Origin: an uncultured Luminiphilus sp.
GTDB taxonomy: Bacteria > Pseudomonadota > Gammaproteobacteria > Pseudomonadales > Halieaceae
Assembly: GCA_938085095.1 (NCBI GenBank)
Contig: CALKEI010000044.1
Coordinates: 1 to 40,287, forward strand
Direction of reading: 5' to 3'
Length of the DNA stretch: 40,287 nt
The notes under the pieces were generated by a model. It saw only the letters and a program-made list of their open reading frames with translations. It was not told the origin of the DNA and did no database searches. Both the position numbers and the translations under genes were made by a program. Of the stretch, positions 1 to 10,202 are shown piece by piece (position 1 is the first letter of the stretch; every line of letters starts with the position of its first letter).

Positions 1-2
1 TT

Positions 3-2447
3 AATGGGCGCCGAAGCGTCGACGGCGGTGATTATCAAACGATTCCCACCGCGATGGTCGAGCGAATCGAAATTCTGAAAGACGGTGGTGCAGCTGCCTA
101 TGGTGCCGATGCGGTGGCAGGTGTTGTGAACATCATCACCCGAGATGACTTTGAAGGTGTAGAGGTAGAGTTCCTCACCGCCGACTGGATGGATACGGAC
201 AGCGGCTCTCAGTCAGGCATTAGTGCAATATTCGGCAAAGCGTTTGACAGAGGCCACTTTGTTGCTGGCGTGGAATATGTTGACCAGGAAGAAGCGTATC
301 AAAGTGACGCGCCTTGGGACTTTTTCCAAGATTCTTACTACATTTATCCCACTGGATGTGAAGCGCAGGTCACGGCTCCTTTCGATGGGACATCGTCGGG
401 TGGCTGTTATCCAATCGGCTCCTCGAGAATTCCCGAAGGCCGGCTAGCCACAATATCGCAGGGAACGTTTATGAACCCCGACGGCTCCGGATTGGTGCCG
501 TATGACGGGCGTACCTACAATTACGCTCCCGTCAACTACATCCAAACGCCATATAAGAAGACCAACATCTTCCTCGACGGGCGCATGGATATCACGGATA
601 CGATTGAGTTCAGCGCAATGCTGCGAAGTAATAACCGCAAATCTGCACAAGAGCTCGCACCTCAGCCCTACAACAGCCCCACAGACCCCGCCTATAACGG
701 TGTTTGGCAAAATGCTGCGGGTGAGGAAGTGGCCTATAGCGGTATCTCACCAGACAATTACTACTTGGTGCAGGCTTTCAACGCCGCTGGGCTGACTCCA
801 GAACCGATCCGAGACGCCCGCCGCAGAATGGTAGAGACGAATCGGCGCTTTGACCAAACCATTGAGCAAACTCAGGTCAACCTGCAGCTTGATGGTAGTG
901 CGTTATTCGGTACGGATATCAGTTGGACTGCTTACTACAACTATGGACGCCGAACGCGAGAAGACATAGATAGTGGACAGTTTTTCGGCCCCAACCTCTC
1001 CAATGCAATGGGACCCTCAGCTGACCTCAACGGAGACGGGCAGCCCGAGTGCTATCAGGATATCAATGATCCGAACAGCGTCATCACGGGTTGTGTGCCA
1101 TTCAATTTCTTCGGCGGGCCAGGCACGGTTACCCAAGACATGCTGGACTACGTAGGTGTCAGCCTGGTTGATACTTACCGTTCTGAGCTTGACTCATATG
1201 GCATCGACTTCACGGGCAGCATATTCAACCTTCCCGGAGGACAAATTGGTTGGGCAGCGGGCTATCAGAAGCGAGAAGAAATCTACCGATACAGCCCTGA
1301 CTCGGCCAAGCAGAAAGATGAGGTAACCGGTAATACCGGTGCCGGCACCAGCGGTGATTACGAGGTCGACAGTTTCTATGTTGAAGCGTTACTCCCCGTT
1401 CTAGACAATGTAGAGCTGAGCGTGGGCTGGCGTTACGAAGACTTCAGCACCTATGGGTCTGAGGACGTCTGGAAAGTGGGCGGACGATGGGACATCACCG
1501 ATAATCTCGCGCTTCGCGGCACATGGGGCGAAGTCTTCCGCTCTCCCAGCATTTCTGACCTTTTCGGCGGACTAGTGGACTCGTTCCCCACCTATGTCGA
1601 TCCATGCGCATCTAACGGCGTGGCCGCTGACGGGAGTCTCGCACCGGGCTGTGCTCAACAATCCGTGCAGCTTGATTCGCAGGTGCTAGCCCGTGAAGGT
1701 GGAAACCCTAATCTGACAGCTGAGACTGGCGAAACGCTGACCTTCGGTGTTGTATGGACGCCCACAGTGGGTCCCGTTGGCTTAGAGCTGGCTCTGGATT
1801 ACTGGGAAGTCGAACTCGAGGACGGAATCACCGAGTTAGGTGTTAACTATATCCTCAACGATTGTTACGCCAACCAGAACCAGGGTTCTTGTGCCCTGAT
1901 CACGCGTCGTGCCGATTACAGCATTGCGCAGATTTTGGATGCACCGATCAACGCTGCCGAGCTGTACAGTGAAGGTATCGACGCTCAAATCGATGCCACT
2001 TGGGATCTGGGCGGTTCACAGCTCAGCGCCAGCCTGTTGTGGAGCCATTTCCTCGACAACTATCGAAAGTCATTCCCCGACGATGACGAGTTTGATCTGG
2101 TGGGAAGATATAGCGGCTCGGCATTTGCTGAAGACAAGGCTAATTTCACTCTGGCATGGAGTTGGGATTCACTCAGAGTGAGCTGGCTCGGCGAATACAT
2201 CGGCAAGCTCAAGTCGCCTTCAGTCATATTCGGTGACTACGATCAGAATATCGACTCGCAGCTCTATCATGACTTAGTCGTTGACTATAACTTCGACAGG
2301 ACAGGCACCACGATATCGGCGGGTATCACCAACGTGACAGACGAGGAACCGCCTTACATGGATCTTGGTTTCAACGCTAAAACTGATCCGTCGACCTATC
2401 GTATGTTTGGACAGGGCTACTACATTCGAATCAAGCAGACTTTCTAA
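3..2447 (+). CDS. TonB-dependent receptor, 5' truncated by window edge
   Basis: The open frame continues upstream of the listed ATG: NGRRSVDGGDYQTIPTAMVERIEILKDGGAAAYGADAVAGVVNIIT is a typical TBDR plug signature. The C-terminus ends in ...YYIRIKQTF, an aromatic terminal beta-strand. Confidence 0.95.
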   Translation, partial: NGRRSVDGGDYQTIPTAMVERIEILKDGGAAAYGADAVAGVVNIITRDDFEGVEVEFLTADWMDTDSGSQSGISAIFGKAFDRGHFVAGVEYVDQEEAYQSDAPWDFFQDSYYIYPTGCEAQVTAPFDGTSSGGCYPIGSSRIPEGRLATISQGTFMNPDGSGLVPYDGRTYNYAPVNYIQTPYKKTNIFLDGRMDITDTIEFSAMLRSNNRKSAQELAPQPYNSPTDPAYNGVWQNAAGEEVAYSGISPDNYYLVQAFNAAGLTPEPIRDARRRMVETNRRFDQTIEQTQVNLQLDGSALFGTDISWTAYYNYGRRTREDIDSGQFFGPNLSNAMGPSADLNGDGQPECYQDINDPNSVITGCVPFNFFGGPGTVTQDMLDYVGVSLVDTYRSELDSYGIDFTGSIFNLPGGQIGWAAGYQKREEIYRYSPDSAKQKDEVTGNTGAGTSGDYEVDSFYVEALLPVLDNVELSVGWRYEDFSTYGSEDVWKVGGRWDITDNLALRGTWGEVFRSPSISDLFGGLVDSFPTYVDPCASNGVAADGSLAPGCAQQSVQLDSQVLAREGGNPNLTAETGETLTFGVVWTPTVGPVGLELALDYWEVELEDGITELGVNYILNDCYANQNQGSCALITRRADYSIAQILDAPINAAELYSEGIDAQIDATWDLGGSQLSASLLWSHFLDNYRKSFPDDDEFDLVGRYSGSAFAEDKANFTLAWSWDSLRVSWLGEYIGKLKSPSVIFGDYDQNIDSQLYHDLVVDYNFDRTGTTISAGITNVTDEEPPYMDLGFNAKTDPSTYRMFGQGYYIRIKQTF

Positions 2448-2474
2448 GATATTCAGACAGTCTCTAAAACCTCT

Positions 2475-2503
2475 AAAACCCGGCTTCTGCCGGGTTTTTT
2501 TTT
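2475..2503 (+). terminator. Rho-independent terminator after the TonB-dependent receptor gene
   Basis: AAAACCCGGC-TTCT-GCCGGGTTTT followed by a T-tract. Confidence 0.9.
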
Positions 2504-2569
2504 AACGAGGCGTAGGTTGCATGGTATTTCAGTAACCGCTCCGCAGGCGCTAGTTGGCGATGAGCACCT

Positions 2570-3253
2570 TCAAGATCGAATCTCTCTTGTCATTCGCTGC
2601 ACACCAGCCGATCCCGCCAAAAAAGCATCATCCGCCGGGCGATGGGCAAAAATCCCGTTCGTCACGACGCCCACCATTTGATTGATTAAAGCCTCAACAG
2701 GTCCTGGTTCATTCAGCCGCAACCCGTGAACGTCCAAAACAACATTACCGTTGTCCGTGATAACGCCCTCACGCCAGACCGGCGTGCCACCCAAATCCGC
2801 TAACAGGCGGGCGACATGGCTCCGGGCGATTGGAATGACCTCAACGGGGAGCGGAAATGCGCCCAGCTCCGATACCCGCTTAGACTGGTCTGCTATGCAG
2901 ATAAAGTGCTCTGATGCACCCGCAATGATCTTCTCCCGGGTGAGTGCCGCACCGCCGCCTTTAATCATTTCCAGTGCACCGTTAATTTCGTCAGCACCGT
3001 CCACATAGACATCCAGTGGCCCGCTGGCATTCAGATCAGAAACGGGGATATCCAGCTCCGCCAGTAGGGCGGCGGATCGCTCGGAACTGGCGACCGTCAC
3101 CTCTATGCGATCTTTTATTTCCGGCAGCATCTTGATGAAGCACTCGGCAGTGGAGCCTGTTCCGATCCCTAGGGCAATCTCCTTGTCGTAACGATCTTTT
3201 ATCGCGTCAACAGCCGCTCTGGCCGCCAACTCTTTAAGTGCCGATTGATCCAT
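2570..3253 (-). CDS. rpiA: Ribose-5-phosphate isomerase A
   Basis: Contains LGIGTGSTAECFI, DGADEIN and KGGGAALTREKI, characteristic RpiA motifs. Start taken at MDQSALKE. Confidence 0.97.
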   Translation of the reverse strand: MDQSALKELAARAAVDAIKDRYDKEIALGIGTGSTAECFIKMLPEIKDRIEVTVASSERSAALLAELDIPVSDLNASGPLDVYVDGADEINGALEMIKGGGAALTREKIIAGASEHFICIADQSKRVSELGAFPLPVEVIPIARSHVARLLADLGGTPVWREGVITDNGNVVLDVHGLRLNEPGPVEALINQMVGVVTNGIFAHRPADDAFLAGSAGVQRMTREIRS

Positions 3254-3442
3254 CACCATTCCTAGTCTGACTGAGTCACCGCCAGAGTATAACGGTGGTG
3301 CGAGGAAAACCGGCCGCTAAATCAGGGTTGGCGCTGACCCGGGCCATGCCACTGAGCCCCGACATCAGCAGGCGGTGATCGCACTATCCTTCTTAACCTG
3401 AAGGTACCGCGCTTTTTTTGGAAAAAACCGCGAAGAAGCAAC

Positions 3443-3460
3443 CATCAAAATATTTTGATG
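3443..3460. promoter_or_regulatory. Perfect 18-bp palindrome, candidate operator of the ArsR/SahR-like regulator
   Basis: CATCAAAATATTTTGATG is its own reverse complement and lies about 32 bp upstream of the ATG of the ArsR-type gene. Confidence 0.7.
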
Positions 3461-3492
3461 CATAACCAGACCGCTGGTAAGATTCGCGCCCT

Positions 3493-4470
3493 ATGGCTAT
3501 ACCGAATACTGTTATTCCGCTTAACCGACCCTGTGATGAGGCAGCGCTTTCGATCGTCTTCAAAGCGGCCGGGGACGAGCTTAGACTGCAAATTCTGCGA
3601 GTGATGACCCAGGACTCATACGGCGTATCAGAGCTTTGCGACATCTTCGGCATCAAACAGAGCGCCTTGAGCCATCATCTACGAATCCTGTTAGAAGCGA
3701 ATCTGTTAAGCCGCAGGAAAGAAGGTACCAATACATTCTATCGGCGGGCTCTACCCAATGGTCGCATTGCTTCGCTCCACCAGCAGCTTCTAGATCAAAT
3801 CGATATGGACCCCATACCAGCCCCCATCGCACGAGGGGTGGAGCGGATCCAACATCAGCGAGAAAACAATTCCGTCGCTTTTTTCCGGGGCAACGCGGGT
3901 CGATTTAGAGAGCACCAGGAACTCATGGCGCCCTGGGCTGACTACAGTGAGACCACGGTGCAACTGCTTGACCGACTCGACAAAAAACCCCTCAACACAA
4001 TCGTCGAAATTGGCGTGGGCGAGGGATGGTTGCTTCCCGCGCTGCGTCAGCGAGCATCTTCGGTAATCGCACTAGACCTGTCTGGCAAAATGCTTGATTT
4101 GGCCCGGGACCACACCGCACATCTGACGGATATTCAATTCGTGCACGGTAGCACCGACACGCTGCTACAGAGCAATTTGCGCGCAGACGCGGTCATCGCC
4201 AATATGGTGCTTCACCACACCCCGGATCCCCAGCGCGTCTTGAGCGAGGCCGCCGCGCTGCTCGCTCCGGGTGGCTCGTTCATCATCAGTGAGCTCTGCG
4301 CTCACGATCAGGCTTGGGCGAGAGAGCATTGCGGTGATCTCTGGCTGGGCTTCACATCAGAGCAGCTTCAAGACTGGGCAAGTCATGCCGATCTCGAGCC
4401 CAGCGCCAGTGTCTTTTTAGCACAACGCAATGGCTTCCAAATTCAAATACAGCACTTCAAACGCTACTAA
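3493..4470 (+). CDS. ArsR-family HTH regulator fused to a class I SAM-dependent methyltransferase domain (SahR-like)
   Basis: N-terminus: [58 protein letters not shown] (ArsR winged helix). C-terminus: [36 protein letters not shown] (SAM motif I region). It is immediately upstream of metK-ahcY. Confidence 0.9.
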   Translation: MAIPNTVIPLNRPCDEAALSIVFKAAGDELRLQILRVMTQDSYGVSELCDIFGIKQSALSHHLRILLEANLLSRRKEGTNTFYRRALPNGRIASLHQQLLDQIDMDPIPAPIARGVERIQHQRENNSVAFFRGNAGRFREHQELMAPWADYSETTVQLLDRLDKKPLNTIVEIGVGEGWLLPALRQRASSVIALDLSGKMLDLARDHTAHLTDIQFVHGSTDTLLQSNLRADAVIANMVLHHTPDPQRVLSEAAALLAPGGSFIISELCAHDQAWAREHCGDLWLGFTSEQLQDWASHADLEPSASVFLAQRNGFQIQIQHFKRY

Positions 4471-4492
4471 GTTAACTATCAGGAAACCCAGT

Positions 4493-5665
4493 ATGAGCGA
4501 CTACTCTCTTTTCACTTCGGAATCGGTATCGGAAGGTCACCCCGACAAGATGTCGGATCAGATCTCCGATGCCATTCTCGATACTTATCTGGCCAAGGAC
4601 CCCGACGCCCGCGTAGCGGTTGAGACACTGGTCAAGACCGGTATGGTCGTGGTGGCGGGGGAAGTCACTACCTCTGCCGCGGTCACCACGGGCGAACTGG
4701 AAGAGGTCATCCGACAGACGGTGCTTGATATCGGCTTTGACTCTTCCGATGTTTGTTTTGATGGCAACACCTGCGCCGTTATTAACGCCATAGGGCAACA
4801 ATCAGCAGACATTGCTTTGGGTACACACGAGGCAGATGAAGCGAACCAAGGCGCAGGCGATCAGGGGCTGATGTTTGGTTTCGCTTCAGACGAAACCGAC
4901 GTCCTCATGCCGGCGCCGATACACTATTCCCACCGGCTGGTGGAGAAACAGGCCGAACTCCGCAAGTCGGGCGCCCTTCCCTGGTTACGGCCCGATGCAA
5001 AGAGCCAGATTACGCTGCGCTACGCCGCAGACGGCAAGCCCGAACGCGTCGAGGCGGTGGTGCTCTCCACTCAGCACGCGCCCGATATTTCGCAGGATGA
5101 CTTGCGCGAAGCGGTGCGAAAAGAAATTGTTGAAGCGACGCTGCCGGCAGAATGGCTCCATGCTGACACGTTATTCCACATCAACCCCACGGGTAATTTT
5201 GTAATCGGCGGCCCACAAGGCGACTGTGGCCTGACAGGACGAAAGATTATTGTTGATACCTATGGTGGTATGGCGCGCCATGGAGGTGGGGCTTTCTCAG
5301 GCAAAGACCCCTCCAAGGTCGATCGCTCCGCGGCCTATGCAGGTCGATACGTCGCTAAAAATATTGTCGCGGCGGGTCTGGCCCGCCGCTGTGAGGTTCA
5401 GGTGTCCTACGCTATTGGCGTCGCGGAACCCACCTCAATTTCAGTCAACACCTTCGGCACAGCAGCACTTGCCGACGATGCGATCGTTGCGCTGATTCGC
5501 GAGCACTTTGATCTGCGCCCAAAAGGTCTTATCAATATGCTCGATCTGAAACGACCGATTTACCGTACTACCGCCGCGTACGGCCACTTTGGTCGTTCGG
5601 GTGACAGCTTTACCTGGGAGCGCACCGACAGGGCCGAAACCCTCCGCGCGGCCGCCGGGCTTTAA
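4493..5665 (+). CDS. metK: S-adenosylmethionine synthetase
   Basis: [35 protein letters not shown] and [23 protein letters not shown] motifs. Confidence 0.98.
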   Translation: MSDYSLFTSESVSEGHPDKMSDQISDAILDTYLAKDPDARVAVETLVKTGMVVVAGEVTTSAAVTTGELEEVIRQTVLDIGFDSSDVCFDGNTCAVINAIGQQSADIALGTHEADEANQGAGDQGLMFGFASDETDVLMPAPIHYSHRLVEKQAELRKSGALPWLRPDAKSQITLRYAADGKPERVEAVVLSTQHAPDISQDDLREAVRKEIVEATLPAEWLHADTLFHINPTGNFVIGGPQGDCGLTGRKIIVDTYGGMARHGGGAFSGKDPSKVDRSAAYAGRYVAKNIVAAGLARRCEVQVSYAIGVAEPTSISVNTFGTAALADDAIVALIREHFDLRPKGLINMLDLKRPIYRTTAAYGHFGRSGDSFTWERTDRAETLRAAAGL

Positions 5666-5692
5666 CCCTCAAACTCCAAGAGAGACCACATT

Positions 5693-7084
5693 ATGAACAC
5701 TGCTGTTGAACAAAGCGTTTTTGCCGACTACAAAGTCGCGGACATTCATCTGGCCGATTGGGGCCGACGGGAACTAGAGATCGCAGAGAGCGAGATGCCT
5801 GCGCTGATAGCGCTGCGAGAGCAATACCGAGAGGCGCAGCCGCTAGCGGGTGCAAAAATTCTTGGTTGCATCCATATGACAATCCAGACCGGTGTGCTGA
5901 TCGAAACCCTGGTAGCGCTGGGCGCGGAGGTGCGCTGGTCTTCATGCAATATTTTCTCGACTCAGGATCACGCCGCAGCGGCCATCGCCGCAGCAGGCAT
6001 CCCCGTCTTTGCCTGGAAAGGCGAGACAGAAGAAGAGTATGAGTGGTGTATTGAGCAGACCATTCTCGAGGACGGTAAGCCTTGGGACGCCAATATGGTG
6101 CTCGATGATGGTGGCGACCTGACCGCAATGCTACACGAGCAGTATCCCGAGATGCTCGAACGCATACACGGCATTACGGAAGAAACCACTACAGGCGTGC
6201 ATCGCCTCTACGACATGCTCGCCAACGGCGAATTAAAAGTGCCTGCAATTAACGTCAACGACGCGGTGACTAAATCCAAAAACGACAACAAATACGGCTG
6301 TCGACACAGTTTGAACGACGCTATCAAGCGGGGGCTCGACCATCTGTTGGCAGGAAAGCGGGCGCTGGTGATTGGCTATGGCGATGTCGGAAAGGGGTCC
6401 GCTCAGTCTCTGCGACAAGAAGGCATGATCGTGCGTGTCACCGAATGCGATCCAATCTGTGCCATGCAGGCCTGTATGGATGGCTTCGAAGTCGTCTCGC
6501 CATTTATCGACGGTGTGGACGACGGCTCTGACAACTGCATCAATGCAGATCTGTTGGGCACCACCGATATGCTGGTCACCGCCACGGGTAATTTCAATGT
6601 TTGCTCAGCACCCATGCTGCGGGCGCTGAAGTGCAGCGCCGTGGTATGCAATATCGGACACTTCGATAACGAGATTGATACCGCTTACATGCGCGCCGAG
6701 TGGCAGTGGGAAGAGATCAAACCCCAAGTCCACAAAGTGGTCCGGGATGCCGCTACCAACGATCACTTACTGCTACTCTCGGAAGGTCGTCTGGTGAACC
6801 TGGGCAATGCGACCGGGCATCCCTCGCGCATCATGGATGGCTCGTTCGCCAATCAGGTATTGGCGCAGATCCACCTGTATGAGAAACGATTTGCCGACCT
6901 GTCCGGCGACGCCCGCCAGGACGCGATCACGGTCGAGGTACTTCCCAAGCAACTCGACGAGCAGGTCGCCGCGTTCATGGTGGAGGGTTTTGGTGGTGTG
7001 ATGACCAAGCTGACGCCCAAGCAGGCGGACTATATTGGAGTGGGTGCCGACGGCCCCTTCAAAACCGACAGCTATAAGTATTGA
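5693..7084 (+). CDS. ahcY: Adenosylhomocysteinase
   Basis: [49 protein letters not shown] and C-terminal PFKTDSYKY. Confidence 0.98.
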   Translation: MNTAVEQSVFADYKVADIHLADWGRRELEIAESEMPALIALREQYREAQPLAGAKILGCIHMTIQTGVLIETLVALGAEVRWSSCNIFSTQDHAAAAIAAAGIPVFAWKGETEEEYEWCIEQTILEDGKPWDANMVLDDGGDLTAMLHEQYPEMLERIHGITEETTTGVHRLYDMLANGELKVPAINVNDAVTKSKNDNKYGCRHSLNDAIKRGLDHLLAGKRALVIGYGDVGKGSAQSLRQEGMIVRVTECDPICAMQACMDGFEVVSPFIDGVDDGSDNCINADLLGTTDMLVTATGNFNVCSAPMLRALKCSAVVCNIGHFDNEIDTAYMRAEWQWEEIKPQVHKVVRDAATNDHLLLLSEGRLVNLGNATGHPSRIMDGSFANQVLAQIHLYEKRFADLSGDARQDAITVEVLPKQLDEQVAAFMVEGFGGVMTKLTPKQADYIGVGADGPFKTDSYKY

Positions 7085-7099
7085 GGCTTTTGCAGACGG

Positions 7100-7831
7100 T
7101 TGCGTATCACTCGACTTTACACTGACCAACCCCTCGCGTCGGGCGCCCGGGTACTGCTGGAAGGTAGCGCTGCAAAGCACCTTGGGCGTGTGCTTCGGGC
7201 CCGGGTCGGCGATACCGTCAGGTTGTTCAATGGCGACGGTCACGAGTTCACAGCGGCGGTCGCCGACATCGACAAACAGGCTGTATCACTGCAAGTAGGA
7301 ACGGCCTCCACGCCCGATACAGAGTCACGGGTCTATACCATGCTGGGCCTTTGTCTGAGCAAAGGTGATCGATTTGACTGGGCCATACAAAAAGCCACCG
7401 AGCTGGGTATTGGTGCTATCGCGCCCCTCTATAGTGAACGCGTCGACTTCACTATCCCTGCAGATCGGATGGAAAAGCGCGTCGCGCACTGGCAGCAAGT
7501 GGTCATCAGCGCCTGTGAGCAATGCGGGCGAGTCAAGGTGCCCTCTGTTGCAACGCCGCAGGCACTGGAAACATGGATCGGAGCGGCGGCGGCGGACCAA
7601 AAATGGGTGTTGCATTGTGCCGATGCTGACACGCGTGTACCCCAGGCAGTTCCTGCGCGAGTGGCGCTTCTGATTGGCCCCGAGGGGGGTCTAGCCGATG
7701 AGGAAATAACCGCCGCTCGGGGGCATGGTTTTGACTTGTTGCCGCTGGGTCCACGAGTGCTGCGCACCGAAACCGCGCCGGTGGTGGCGCTGTCAGCGCT
7801 GGGCGCACACTGGGGGGAAATCCCGCTTTAG
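7100..7831 (+). CDS. rsmE: 16S rRNA (uracil-1498-N3)-methyltransferase
   Basis: KATELGIGAIAPLYSER, LLIGPEGGLADEEI and LGPRVLRTETAP; TTG start MRITRLYT. Confidence 0.95.
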   Translation: MRITRLYTDQPLASGARVLLEGSAAKHLGRVLRARVGDTVRLFNGDGHEFTAAVADIDKQAVSLQVGTASTPDTESRVYTMLGLCLSKGDRFDWAIQKATELGIGAIAPLYSERVDFTIPADRMEKRVAHWQQVVISACEQCGRVKVPSVATPQALETWIGAAAADQKWVLHCADADTRVPQAVPARVALLIGPEGGLADEEITAARGHGFDLLPLGPRVLRTETAPVVALSALGAHWGEIPL

Positions 7832-7863
7832 CAGAGGCTGTTGACGGACTTCAGACGCAACAA

Positions 7864-9126
7864 TCAGCGATCGGACTGCTTATCATGTTGCGCTCGGACC
7901 CACTCGAGCCAAGTCGCGGCGGCGTTGAGGTAGTGACTGGTGCGCGGAGAGTGAAACATTTCAAAAGCATGCTGAGCGCGCGGCAACTCTGCATACACTA
8001 CCGGAGCGGTCGCGAGGGGACTGAATTCTGCGACGAAACGCCGCACCTCCTCGACCCAGACCAGAGAATCATGAGTGCCTTGCACAATGCAGAAAGGGGG
8101 AGCGCCCTGTGCAACGCCAGTACGATGAATCCAGGAAATGGGCGATCCGTCTTCAAAGACCTCCGGGGCCGCCTCGCGAGTCTTTTGAATAATGCGGCGA
8201 GTAATGAAGCCATCCATGCGGTCCTGCTGGCGAATGCCATGGCGGTTAGTGAAGTCCACCACCGGATACAACGCCAATACACCCTGAACCGCTGTATCGC
8301 CGCCCTCAAAGCCCTCTTGCCAGTCTGGATGACCGGGAGAGAGTCCCGCGAGCAGCGACAGGTGCCCCCCGGCTGAGCCGCCAGTGATCACCACAAAATC
8401 CGGATCACCGCCATACTCTTTGATATTTGCTTTGACCCAGGAGATGGCTTTTTTGACATCAATGATCTGAGCCGGATACGCGTTTTTGGGTGCGAGACGA
8501 TAATTGATAGACACTGCAACCCATCCCATTTCAACCATTCGATGCAATAACGGCTGCGCCTGCTCGGACTTATGTCCCATCATCCAAGCGCCACCGTGGA
8601 CCTGAAGCAAAACAGGCCGCCGTTCGCTTTTCGTTGCCGGAAGATACACGTCCAGCAGTCCCCGTTTACCGGTCGTGGAGTAACTCAGATTCCGCACATA
8701 GCGAACGCCTGGACGTCGAAAGCGAAATGGCCATAACCACTCACGACTGAGGATCTGGTGCTCAAGCCTGACACGTCGTGCCTCAGGAATTTGAGTCAAA
8801 AAATTCGGGCCCAGCGCGACCCGCAGCGATCGGCTGAACGCCACCCCGGCATCGAATCCATCCCTAAGCGCCCCTGCCAAAAGCGCCCAGGTAGCCAAAA
8901 AGGCTGACAGCCCCCATGCGAACCCCGGGGTGTCTGTGCCGATGAATACCACCCACAGCGCAACAAAGGCCGCCTGAATACCAACACACCAAATCGCCAA
9001 CTCGCCAGTTATCCAGCCGCAGAGAAACCAGAGCCAGACTGCCCAGCCGATGCGCCGAACCTGCAGTACCGCCGAGACCGCAGAGAACAAACTCAGGCAG
9101 GCGACGACAACAAAAAGGTGCTCCAT
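7864..9126 (-). CDS. Alpha/beta hydrolase (HSL-like esterase/lipase) with N-terminal transmembrane segments
   Basis: LLQVHGGAWMMG oxyanion motif, GGSAGGHLSLLAG nucleophile elbow, GTHDSLVWVEE acid region, AQHAFEMF His. N-terminus MEHLFVVVACLSLFSAV... is hydrophobic. Start chosen at MEHLF to reduce overlap with gshB. Confidence 0.85.
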   Translation of the reverse strand: MEHLFVVVACLSLFSAVSAVLQVRRIGWAVWLWFLCGWITGELAIWCVGIQAAFVALWVVFIGTDTPGFAWGLSAFLATWALLAGALRDGFDAGVAFSRSLRVALGPNFLTQIPEARRVRLEHQILSREWLWPFRFRRPGVRYVRNLSYSTTGKRGLLDVYLPATKSERRPVLLQVHGGAWMMGHKSEQAQPLLHRMVEMGWVAVSINYRLAPKNAYPAQIIDVKKAISWVKANIKEYGGDPDFVVITGGSAGGHLSLLAGLSPGHPDWQEGFEGGDTAVQGVLALYPVVDFTNRHGIRQQDRMDGFITRRIIQKTREAAPEVFEDGSPISWIHRTGVAQGAPPFCIVQGTHDSLVWVEEVRRFVAEFSPLATAPVVYAELPRAQHAFEMFHSPRTSHYLNAAATWLEWVRAQHDKQSDR

Positions 9127-9234
9127 AGCGTGTTCCAAAAAGTCCCAAAATACCCTGCTTTTCGGGCGGGAGAAGGTTGCGAGGATTCGCTGTGGATCGC
9201 AAGATATCAGGCCCTTCCCCGAAAGGACCACGAC

Positions 9235-10188
9235 ATGAGCCTCAAGCTCGGTGTAGTGATGGACCCCATTGGATCGATCCACTACAAAAAAGATACCACG
9301 CTAGCGCTGCTCTGGGCGGCGCAGGACCGCGGTTGGTCATTATTTTACATCGAGCCCGATGGGCTGTATCTCGATGGCAAGAGCCCCATGGCAACAGGCC
9401 AAGGACTCACTGTCCATCGGGATCCGGAGCACTGGTACGACCTCGCAGAGACGGCCGCAATACCGCTCGCTGAGTGTGATGTGCTGTTGATGCGAAAAGA
9501 CCCGCCCTTCGATATGGAGTACATCTACGCCACCTACCTACTGGAGCGTGCCGAACAGCAGGGTGCGCTAGTCGTTAACCGATGCCAGAGTCTCAGAGAT
9601 TGCAATGAGAAACTGTTTGCCACTGAGTTCCCTGATTGCTGCCCGCCACTTCTGGTCAGCCGGAACATGACCAACCTGAGGTCATTTCATGCGCAATACG
9701 GGGACGTCATATTCAAACCTCTGGATGGGATGGGCGGCAGTGCGATTTTTCGCGCACGGCAAGACGATCCCAATGTCAGTGTGATTTTGGAAACACTGAC
9801 CCAGTCTGGTAACCAGACCATCATGGCACAGCAGTACCTGCCAGCAATCAGCGACGGGGACAAACGCATTCTGATGATCAATGGCGAAGCCGTGCCCTGG
9901 TGTCTGGCCCGAGTGCCGCTGGCGGGAGAGAGTCGCGGCAACCTTGCGGCCGGAGGGTCAGGGCGGGTGCAGCCCCTGTCCGAGCGAGATCAATGGATTG
10001 CGGCGCAAATCGGGCCCACACTCAAAGCGAGAGGTCTGTATTTTGTGGGTCTCGACATCATCGGCGACTACCTCACGGAAATTAACGTAACCAGCCCTAC
10101 CTGCCTCCGGGAGATCGAAGCAGAATCGGGGCTCGACATTGCTGGGCAGCTGCTCGACAGCCTCCCTGTGGGAGGTTCGGCATCCTGA
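9235..10188 (+). CDS. gshB: Glutathione synthetase
   Basis: MSLKLGVVMDPIGSIHYKKDTTLALLWAAQDRG, FKPLDGMGGSAIFR, LYFVGLDIIGDYLTEINVTSPTCLREIE. Confidence 0.97.
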   Translation: MSLKLGVVMDPIGSIHYKKDTTLALLWAAQDRGWSLFYIEPDGLYLDGKSPMATGQGLTVHRDPEHWYDLAETAAIPLAECDVLLMRKDPPFDMEYIYATYLLERAEQQGALVVNRCQSLRDCNEKLFATEFPDCCPPLLVSRNMTNLRSFHAQYGDVIFKPLDGMGGSAIFRARQDDPNVSVILETLTQSGNQTIMAQQYLPAISDGDKRILMINGEAVPWCLARVPLAGESRGNLAAGGSGRVQPLSERDQWIAAQIGPTLKARGLYFVGLDIIGDYLTEINVTSPTCLREIEAESGLDIAGQLLDSLPVGGSAS

Positions 10189-10202
10189 GCCGCTCTCCAC
10201 CT

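Noticed and set aside
5666-5692. Possible SAH riboswitch upstream of ahcY
   Set aside because: The metK-ahcY gap is only ~27 bp, far too short for a riboswitch; control appears to be at the upstream palindrome.
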